A stretch of DNA of 50,635 nt. It comes from Allomuricauda sp. GTDB taxonomy: Bacteria > Bacteroidota > Bacteroidia > Flavobacteriales > Flavobacteriaceae. A model generated the notes under the pieces. It did no database searches. It was not told where the DNA came from and saw nothing but the letters and a program-made list of their open reading frames with translations. Below are positions 44,235 through 50,635 of this stretch, piece after piece (positions within the stretch are counted from its first letter, which is position 1; every line of letters begins with the position of its first letter). The stretch is from NCBI GenBank assembly GCA_028284725.1, contig JANQRD010000232.1, positions 1 to 50,635 of the forward strand, read 5' to 3'. The position numbers and the translations under genes were made by a program.

Positions 44235-45788
44235 CTACTGAATCTTACGTTGTTTCAGTAAAAGTTTGCTGAAGCCATTTACCAAATCGCCGTTCTTCGG
44301 AATTTCGGCGATGTTGATAGTTTCGTTGGGATCATTGTGATGGTCATAAAGCATTCGAGCTTTTGGGATGCCATCTAGCGTATACCATTCAGTGTAAAGA
44401 TATCTATCCGTTTTTATCACATCGGCATCCATCCATCTACCAAACAAGGCCTCTTTGCCCTTTGCTTTTGGGTTTTCCAGGAGATAGGCAAAACTATCGC
44501 CTTGAAGATGGTATGGCCTGGATAAGCCAGCCATATCACATAAAGAAGGGTAGATATCGACGAATTCCGTCAGGGCTTTTATTCTTTTACCACCTTTTTT
44601 ATTGGGCGTCTTTATGATCAAGGGAGCATGCATGGCCACATTAAATGTGGAATGTTTGCACCAGAGGCCATGGTCTCTTAGACTCCAACCATGATCTCCC
44701 CAAACCACAACAATGGTATTTTTCTCAAGTCCGGACCTTTTTAGTTCTTCCATTACCAGGCCAATCTGCGCGTCAACATAACTTACACATGCATAATAAG
44801 CATGAATCAACGAGCGGGCCATTGCATCCGACATAGGTCCGTTCGAAGGGATGTTGTCATACCTCCGCAACTCATCAGAATTGTGTCGTGCTTTATCGGG
44901 AACGTTTTCAGGGTATTGCATAAAATCGGGAAACTTGATCTTGCTTGGGTCATACATGTCCCAATACTTGGCGGGGGCATTGAAGGGAAGGTGAGGTTTT
45001 ACAAAGCCCATTGCCAAGAAAAAGGGTTGCTTATTCTCTGCGAAGTGCTTTAAATGCGCTATGGCCTTGTTGGCTATTTTCCCATCGAGATAAGCACTAT
45101 CTGCGACTTCGGCTTTCTCAAAAGGAGGTGATTTGTCTTTGTTCTTCGGTAGCTGATAATTATGCCTTTGTCTACTTGAACTTCCTGGCTCGAATATTCT
45201 CGGATGCCAAGGGGGTTCGCTCCAGCTATCTAAGGCATCGTCTTGCCAATTATGCAGTATTTTCCCTAAACTCAATGATGTATATCCGTTGTTCTGGAAA
45301 TGCCGTGGCATGGTAACCACATGGGGCGCATCATCGTTTATATAACTTTTGTGAGTCAAGAAACGGGTTGGATTGGGCCTAAGACCGGTAAGTATACTGG
45401 CTCGCGAGGCCCCACAGACAGGAACGTTACAATAGGCGCGTTCGAAAAGGAAGCCCTGATCGGCCAGCTTATCGATGTTTGGAGAGTGTACTTGCGATTT
45501 TCCATAACAACCCAATTCGGGTCGCAAATCATCTACCGCTATAAAGAGAATATTCAAGGGTTGATTCCTTGGACCGGTAGGGGGTTTTTCAAATTCTTTA
45601 TCGAATTCATTTATGCTTTTGGGATGCCCAGACAACGATGATATAGCCTTGTTGTTGGCCGAGGGGAAAACATTCACCTCTTCTTTCTCCCCCTCCTTGC
45701 CAATTTCTTTCTTCGAAAAACCCAAAAGAAATACTAGGGCAAGCAGCCCTGGCATGCCATAGAACATTAACTTATGTTTCATTTTCAT
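44235..45788 (-). CDS. S1_7-type sulfatase with CGASR motif, copy 2
   Basis: This 517-residue iduronate-2-sulfatase-like protein is a close paralogue of 31333..32814. Shared segments include NILFIAVDDLRPELGCYGKSQVHSPNID, AYCNVPVCGASRASILTGLRP (Cys near 125), WGDHGWSL.(D/E)HGLWCKHSTFNVAM and FVDIYPSL. The motif has Ala in place of the usual Pro. The N-terminus (LMFYGMPGLLALVFLLGFSKK) lacks a lipobox Cys, unlike copy 1, so it is either a soluble periplasmic protein or an inner-membrane-anchored one. An acidic/Ser-rich linker of about 50 residues precedes the catalytic domain. It lies between susD2 (268-bp gap) and fecR (184-bp gap). Confidence 0.91.
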   Translation of the reverse strand: MKMKHKLMFYGMPGLLALVFLLGFSKKEIGKEGEKEEVNVFPSANNKAISSLSGHPKSINEFDKEFEKPPTGPRNQPLNILFIAVDDLRPELGCYGKSQVHSPNIDKLADQGFLFERAYCNVPVCGASRASILTGLRPNPTRFLTHKSYINDDAPHVVTMPRHFQNNGYTSLSLGKILHNWQDDALDSWSEPPWHPRIFEPGSSSRQRHNYQLPKNKDKSPPFEKAEVADSAYLDGKIANKAIAHLKHFAENKQPFFLAMGFVKPHLPFNAPAKYWDMYDPSKIKFPDFMQYPENVPDKARHNSDELRRYDNIPSNGPMSDAMARSLIHAYYACVSYVDAQIGLVMEELKRSGLEKNTIVVVWGDHGWSLRDHGLWCKHSTFNVAMHAPLIIKTPNKKGGKRIKALTEFVDIYPSLCDMAGLSRPYHLQGDSFAYLLENPKAKGKEALFGRWMDADVIKTDRYLYTEWYTLDGIPKARMLYDHHNDPNETINIAEIPKNGDLVNGFSKLLLKQRKIQ

Positions 45789-45910
45789 ATTTATGTATTA
45801 AATACTAATGGTAAACTTATATTTAAAAAGTGCTCGACTATTGCCTGTTTTAAATTTCTGTTTTCAGGCCATTCCGCCAAAGCATTGTATTGGATCCTTT
45901 TTAATCTTTT

Positions 45911-45961
45911 AAAAGAGCACCCCATCCCCAATTGCATTTTTGGGCACGGGAATGCTCTTTT
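45911..45961 (-). terminator. Hairpin downstream of susD2
   Basis: AAAAGAGCA (45911-45919) pairs with TGCTCTTTT (45953-45961), with C-rich and G-rich arms inside (CCCATCCCC against GGGCACGGG) allowing further pairing. In the minus direction the stem ends in a run of T, like a bidirectional intrinsic terminator. It probably ends or dampens the susC2-susD2 transcript before the sulfatase gene. Confidence 0.55.
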
Positions 45962-45973
45962 CTCAAATTAAGA

Positions 45974-45991
45974 AACTAACTCAAAACTAAT
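45974..45991. repeat. AACTAACTCAAAACTAAT element, second copy at 37761-37777
   Basis: AACTAACTCAAAACTAAT here and AACTAACTCAAACTAAT at 37761-37777 differ by one A. Each lies between a susD stop and the hairpin that follows it. They may be remnants of the duplication that made the two susCD sets, or a conserved 3' element. Confidence 0.5.
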
Positions 45992-46056
45992 TTGTAGTGC
46001 TCTCCTTATGTGGAAAACCAGTCTCAATATCTTTACATCTCTTTTGCCAAATTGAA

Positions 46057-47562
46057 TCAATACCCAGGGTTTTGGGCAATGTCTGGGCTTACATTAATCT
46101 CAATTGCTGGAATGGGGTATAGTATGTTATGCGGTTGAATACCATCTTTTGCAAATTCGTTCTGTGACATTACATCGAAAAATATCCCATATCTCACCAA
46201 ATCAAAACGCCGTTTTAGTTCAAAATTCAACTCAAGTTCCCTTTCCAATCGAACAGCGTCCCTAAATTCCGTTTGATCCATTCCCGACAACGGTGCCAAG
46301 CCAGCTCTGTCCCTAACTTCGTTGATGGCATCATAAGCATCTTGCGTAGGCCCATTGTTAGCCTCATTCTCCGCTTCTGCAATAAATAGCAGTACCTCGG
46401 CGTATCTGTAAATAGGAAAATTTGTTGGAAGCCTTCTGCCAAAGTTTCTAAATTCATTGTACGGTCGGTCCGAATCAAAGTACTTTAGACTGTAAGGCCG
46501 TGTTTCCTTAGGATTGTTGCCTCCATTGAATTCGGTATAGTTCCAGATCTTTATCGGGGAATCCGCCGAGGCCGTTTCTGTACTAACGATCAGTGTATCG
46601 AATGAAGCATCACGCCGCAAATCTTCATCGGAATACTTGTTGTACAAATCCCAATTCCCATTGTAATTTGAAGTTCCAGATTGATAGCCAACAAAATTTG
46701 GTCGTGTCCTCGCCGGAAAAAAGGCCATAAAAGTACGATCGGCCGAATTCCGTTGGGTAGAAAAAATATGTTCAGGCCCATTTTTGTTGGCTATAAGCCA
46801 CAAATCGGAAAATGGCCTTACCAAGCTGTATCTTCCCAGGGCCTTGACCTCTTTGGCCTTGGCCGCTGCCAAAGCCCACTTTGACCCGTCTTGTAAAGGA
46901 AACCCGGCCATGGTCAAATACACATGGGCCAACAAGGTCTTGGACAAACCTTCGGTAGGCAATCCTTCTCGACCAAGATCGACATTCTGCAATAAGGTTT
47001 CCGCTTCCAATAGATCTTGCTCGATCAGCGCATAGACCTCTTCAATCGGACTTCTTGTAACCCCGAGTCCTGATCCCAAATCGGCTATAGGCTCTGTCAC
47101 AATGGGAAGATCGCCGAAGAGTTGAACCAAATGAAAATATGAAAGCGCCCTTAGTGTCAATGCCGCCCCTTTGTAGCCTGGGATCCAACCCTCATCCCTT
47201 CCCTCTAGGGACTGCAGAATCTGATTCATTGCATTAATACTGAAATAGTTGGTTTCCCACAATGAAAGTATTCTCGGGTTATCGGTCAAAAAAGTATAAT
47301 GCTCCATGTCTCCCCTAATATTACCAGGTAAAAATCTGGAGGTGACGTGGTCAGCACCATAACCAGCTACGTCCCATAAATCCCTGTCATAGTAGTCGTT
47401 GGAAGCAAATCTTGTCATTACGCCTCCAATGAGCTGTACCACGTCGTTCTCCGTATTGGGAAAATTGTCGGGAGACAAAAAGTCTTTAGGTTCTTCTTCC
47501 AATGAAGTGCTGCAAGCACTCGATATTACAATTAAGATCGTATATATAATTACTTTTTTCAT
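46057..47562 (-). CDS. susD: SusD/RagB-family lipoprotein, copy 2 of the sulfated-glycan PUL
   Basis: This 501-residue lipoprotein (VISSACSTSLEEEPKDF) is the same length as copy 1 at 37807. Matching segments are EEEPKDFL, YKGAALTLRALSYFHLVQLFGDLPIV, GLPTEGLSKTLLAHVYLTMAG, FPIYRYAEVLLFIAEAENEANNGP and LERELELNFELKRRFDLVRYG. The middle part (about 275-330), likely the ligand-facing region, differs more than the flanks, so the two copies may prefer different oligosaccharides. It pairs with SusC2, 18 bp upstream. Confidence 0.94.
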   Translation of the reverse strand: MKKVIIYTILIVISSACSTSLEEEPKDFLSPDNFPNTENDVVQLIGGVMTRFASNDYYDRDLWDVAGYGADHVTSRFLPGNIRGDMEHYTFLTDNPRILSLWETNYFSINAMNQILQSLEGRDEGWIPGYKGAALTLRALSYFHLVQLFGDLPIVTEPIADLGSGLGVTRSPIEEVYALIEQDLLEAETLLQNVDLGREGLPTEGLSKTLLAHVYLTMAGFPLQDGSKWALAAAKAKEVKALGRYSLVRPFSDLWLIANKNGPEHIFSTQRNSADRTFMAFFPARTRPNFVGYQSGTSNYNGNWDLYNKYSDEDLRRDASFDTLIVSTETASADSPIKIWNYTEFNGGNNPKETRPYSLKYFDSDRPYNEFRNFGRRLPTNFPIYRYAEVLLFIAEAENEANNGPTQDAYDAINEVRDRAGLAPLSGMDQTEFRDAVRLERELELNFELKRRFDLVRYGIFFDVMSQNEFAKDGIQPHNILYPIPAIEINVSPDIAQNPGY

Positions 47563-47580
47563 ATCTATAATTTTATTTTT

Positions 47581-50500
47581 CTAGAATGTCAGGTTGAGAC
47601 CGATATTATAAATTTTCACCCCTGGAAAGCCTCCGTGATCATAGCCCAACAATATATTCTGATTGGAAAGACTGTCGTTGCCTCCCCTTGAGTTGATCTC
47701 AGGGTCATATCCTGGATAGTCGGTTATGGTAAACAGGTTTTGACCACTGATATAAATTTTTGCGTTTTGCAGTTTTAGTCTATCAAGTAGGTTTTTTGGA
47801 AGATTATATCCGAGAGAAAGATTCTGAAGTCTTATATATGAGGCATCATGGATATATCGGCTTGACATATCTCCCGGTCCTTCACCAAGACCTTGAACAG
47901 TGTTACTTGTACCTTCACCATTCCAGAAGTTTCTTATCGAAGCCAAAGAATTGGATTCGCGCCCAACCCTTGAAAGTTGAAACTCGGTAGTCCAAAAAAC
48001 TTCATTACCCTGTACTCCTTGTAAAGTAAAATCCAGATCAATGTTCTTATAGGAAATGTTATTGGTCAGGCCCCAAATAAAGTCGGGTTGGGCATTGCCG
48101 ATAATGGTCCGGTCCTCGGAATCTATGGCTCCATCACCATTGACATCCCTAAATTTCACACGTCCGGGGGCCGCACGGGGATCATCTATGGCATCTACTT
48201 CTGCCTGGTTCTGGTAGATACCGTCAAAGATAAATCCATAAAATGAACCCAGTGGTTCGCCAGGGGTTAAAATACCACTCTCACTTATCTCGTTGAAAAC
48301 GGAACCTGAGCTCAATATCAAATTTTCATCTCCCCCTAGATCGAGGACTTCATTTTCGTTAAAGAAAATATTGAAATTCGTATTCCATTTAAGGTTTTCG
48401 CTATTTATATTAACTGTATTGATAGCGAACTCCATGCCCTTGTTAAGCATACTTCCAATATTCTGTACTTGACTGCTGAAACCTGAAAACCGGGGGAGTT
48501 CCTTATCGAATAGCAAATCCTCCGTCTTTTTGTAGTAATATTCCGCTGTAAAATCTATTCTTTGGTTGTAAAGCCCCAAATCAAGACCAATGTTGTACGA
48601 AGTGGTGGTTTCCCATTTCAAATCGTTATTTGCAATTCGGCTTGGTATCGATCCATTTAAGCCAACCTCTTCACCAAAAACTATGGGAACACCAGACTGG
48701 AACGCTGCCAATGACTGATATGGCTGAATGGCCTGACTCCCTGTAACACCATAGCTGGCCCTGAGTTTAAGATTACTTATGGTATTACTCTCATTCAAAA
48801 AGTTCTCTTCACTAATACGCCAACCTATGGAAGCTGAAGGAAAATAGGCCCATTTGTTGTTTTTCGCGAAAACAGAGGATCCATCTGCCCGGAAAGAAGC
48901 AGAGAACAAATATTTACCATTATAGGAATAATTGACCCTGCCCAAGAAAGAGTTCAAAACCCTTTTGTCAAAAAAAGTTGATGCAGGCCCAAGGTTTGTG
49001 GCCAATTGTATCCCATTAAATCCAAGTTCATCGCTGGAAAAGCCCGTCGCACTGGTGGACAATCCTTTATTTTCGATCGTTTGGGTCGTATATCCGGCCA
49101 AGATGTTCAAATTATGTACATTATTCAGGGTCTTGGAGTAGTTCAAGGTATGCTCCACCAAATAATCTGTTTGATTTCTGGTATTCACATTGGCGAAACC
49201 GAGGCCCAATACACCCACAAGTTCCCGACTATCATATCGCTGCTGTAAAAAATCCCTTAGGATATACCCGAAATTGAGTTTATAGGTCAGTCCTTTCACA
49301 ATTTCAAACTCTCCAAACAGATTTCCAAAAAGATAATTGGTGGTCCGTACGTCATCCCTCTGATTGACCAATCGAACAGGATTTTCCGCAATCGGCTCAA
49401 ATGGATTGTAAGCAAACGTATTTATGGACTCATCAAATACCGGATAAGCAGGGGAAGAGATTAGAGCTGCAAAGGTCACAGGACCGCCCGATCCCCCAAA
49501 TCCTTCGTTCATCTTTACCAAATTGTTCAAGGTTCTGGAAAATGAAAGGTTATTTCCTATTCTAAATCGATTCCCTAACCTTTGTTCAAGATTCAATCGA
49601 AGGGTCGCACGGTTGAAATCGGCATTTTTTATGACACCTTCTTGATCAAAATAATTCATTGAAAAAAGATAATTGGTGTTCTCGTTGCCACCTGAAAAGG
49701 AGACCTGATAGTTTTGTATGGGTGCTACTTGAAAAATTTCATCCTGCCAATCTGTATCGGCTGCAATCGGACCATCAAGATTGATTGAATTGGGGTTCTG
49801 GTTCAACAAACTTGTCCATTCTTCAGCATTGAGCAAATCTATCTCTTTATTGACCGTTTGTATTCCGCCATACATATCAAAATTGACAGCCAGTTTCCCT
49901 GATCTGCCTTTTTTTGTGGTCACAATGATTACACCATTGGCCCCTCGCGATCCATATATTGCTGTTGCCGAGGCATCTTTCAACACCTCAAGCGAAGCAA
50001 TATCATTGGGGTTTATAAACGTCAAATCCCCACCTATCAAACCATCAATTACAATTAGCGGATTGTTGTCTCCCTGAATTGAATTACTGCCTCGAATACG
50101 GATTTGCACTGTACCACCTGGATGATTCGATGTTGAACTAATCTGCACACCAGGGGTCTGTGCCTTTAATCTTTCTTCGACCCTTGGAGCATTGATGCTA
50201 TTGATTTGTTCATCATCCAAAGAGACCAAGGCCCCGGTAAGGTCGCTCTTTATCTGTGTGCCATAACCGATTACAACCACTTCGTCCAACCCAGATGAAG
50301 TTTCCTCCAAAACGATGTTCAAGGTTGTCTGTCCATTTACAACCACCTCTTTTGTGGCATACCCAATATAGGAGACTACCAATGTGGCATCTTCATCGGC
50401 TAGATCAATAGTGTAGTTTCCGTCAAAATCGGAGACGACACCATTATTTGTGCCCTTTTCCACAATATTGGCTCCCGGTAATGGGGTTCCTGACCTGTCG

Positions 50501-50635
50501 GTTATTCTCCCTGTCACCTTGATTGGATCTTGTTCCACGCCAATATCTTGCGCTTGATCGGTCGGCGGGGGGTCATCTGCTCTGGGAAGAAGGTAAATAA
50601 GCCGATCTGAAATGTTATAGACTGTATTTGTTGAT
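47581..50635 (-). CDS. susC: SusC/RagA-family TonB-dependent transporter, copy 2, 5' end cut by window edge
   Basis: The ORF track starts at a GTG at 50538, but the frame stays open to the window edge. It reads TNTVYNISDRLIYLLPRADDPPPTDQ before the carboxypeptidase-regulatory-like domain (VTGRITDRSGTPLPGANIVEKGTNNG). The upstream text resembles the end of an STN domain in SusC1, so the real start is outside the window. Plug (VLKDASATAIYGSRGANGVIIVTTKKG) and barrel (ending KIYNIGLNLTF) are near-duplicates of SusC1. It would import oligosaccharides with SusD copy 2 and, if STN is complete, signal to an anti-sigma factor. A gene for its own FecR and sigma factor may lie just beyond the right edge. 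Confidence 0.93.
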   Translation of the reverse strand, partial: STNTVYNISDRLIYLLPRADDPPPTDQAQDIGVEQDPIKVTGRITDRSGTPLPGANIVEKGTNNGVVSDFDGNYTIDLADEDATLVVSYIGYATKEVVVNGQTTLNIVLEETSSGLDEVVVIGYGTQIKSDLTGALVSLDDEQINSINAPRVEERLKAQTPGVQISSTSNHPGGTVQIRIRGSNSIQGDNNPLIVIDGLIGGDLTFINPNDIASLEVLKDASATAIYGSRGANGVIIVTTKKGRSGKLAVNFDMYGGIQTVNKEIDLLNAEEWTSLLNQNPNSINLDGPIAADTDWQDEIFQVAPIQNYQVSFSGGNENTNYLFSMNYFDQEGVIKNADFNRATLRLNLEQRLGNRFRIGNNLSFSRTLNNLVKMNEGFGGSGGPVTFAALISSPAYPVFDESINTFAYNPFEPIAENPVRLVNQRDDVRTTNYLFGNLFGEFEIVKGLTYKLNFGYILRDFLQQRYDSRELVGVLGLGFANVNTRNQTDYLVEHTLNYSKTLNNVHNLNILAGYTTQTIENKGLSTSATGFSSDELGFNGIQLATNLGPASTFFDKRVLNSFLGRVNYSYNGKYLFSASFRADGSSVFAKNNKWAYFPSASIGWRISEENFLNESNTISNLKLRASYGVTGSQAIQPYQSLAAFQSGVPIVFGEEVGLNGSIPSRIANNDLKWETTTSYNIGLDLGLYNQRIDFTAEYYYKKTEDLLFDKELPRFSGFSSQVQNIGSMLNKGMEFAINTVNINSENLKWNTNFNIFFNENEVLDLGGDENLILSSGSVFNEISESGILTPGEPLGSFYGFIFDGIYQNQAEVDAIDDPRAAPGRVKFRDVNGDGAIDSEDRTIIGNAQPDFIWGLTNNISYKNIDLDFTLQGVQGNEVFWTTEFQLSRVGRESNSLASIRNFWNGEGTSNTVQGLGEGPGDMSSRYIHDASYIRLQNLSLGYNLPKNLLDRLKLQNAKIYISGQNLFTITDYPGYDPEINSRGGNDSLSNQNILLGYDHGGFPGVKIYNIGLNLTF

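Larger units (their letters stand above)
45789..46056. other. 268-bp gap between susD2 and the following sulfatase
   Basis: This non-coding gap holds AACTAACTCAAAACTAAT (45974-45991), nearly identical to the element after susD1, then a hairpin at 45911-45961. The element contains a minus-strand TAGTTTTG (45982-45989) that fits TAnnTTTG, but no -33 TTTG was seen at the right spacing. Confidence 0.45.

Noticed and set aside
18382-50635. Firm assignment of the second PUL to carrageenan, ulvan, porphyran or fucoidan
   Set aside because: No diagnostic lyase or endo-hydrolase is present, and sulfatase subfamilies cannot be fixed by eye.

Overview
The window looks like a chromosomal stretch from a marine Bacteroidota bacterium, most likely a Flavobacteriaceae member. 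The evidence is SusC/SusD pairs, many Sec-exported lipoproteins, rows of sulfatases, a FecR/STN signalling pair, weak Shine-Dalgarno signals and one clean Bacteroidota-type promoter (TTTG...TAnnTTTG). It reads as two polysaccharide-utilisation loci (PULs) facing leftwards, separated by a small rightward protease cassette. I saw no rRNA, tRNA, CRISPR array, transposase or integrase.

Region 1 (1-15087, minus strand). In transcription order: a membrane-anchored beta-propeller/Y_Y_Y/LuxR-HTH sensor-regulator, SusC, SusD, a lipoprotein with an Ig-like domain and two LamG-like domains, two paralogous GH144-like (PF10091) glucanase lipoproteins, a GH3 beta-glucosidase and, cut by the left edge, an S1 sulfatase. 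The GH144-like plus GH3 set points to a beta-1,2-glucan PUL. A surface or periplasmic endo-glucanase would make sophoro-oligosaccharides that the GH3 finishes to glucose.

Region 2 (15284-18302, plus strand). A MarR regulator whose promoter carries a 24-bp perfect palindrome and may give a leaderless mRNA, then an exported S41 peptidase and a lipoprotein with an HExxH metallopeptidase-like motif. This is not an obvious part of either PUL.

Region 3 (18382-50635, minus strand). A sulfatase-rich PUL. In transcription order: SusC2 (cut by the right edge), SusD2, S1_7-type sulfatase, FecR anti-sigma, STN-containing SusC1, SusD1, S1 sulfatase, exported aldose 1-epimerase, GH36-like alpha-galactosidase, a second S1_7-type sulfatase, a two-module glycosidase-like lipoprotein (six-hairpin toroid plus five-bladed propeller), metallophosphoesterase lipoprotein, four more S1 sulfatases, a LacI regulator and an exported formylglycine-generating enzyme (FGE). 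Seven sulfatases plus their own maturase, with GH36 and mutarotase, suggest exo-type stripping of a heavily sulfated, probably galactose-containing algal glycan. No lyase or recognisable endo-hydrolase is present, so the depolymerase is probably outside the window or unrecognised. The SusC/SusD/S1_7 sets are clear duplicates.

All functions are inferred from reading motifs and family resemblance by eye; no database search was run.
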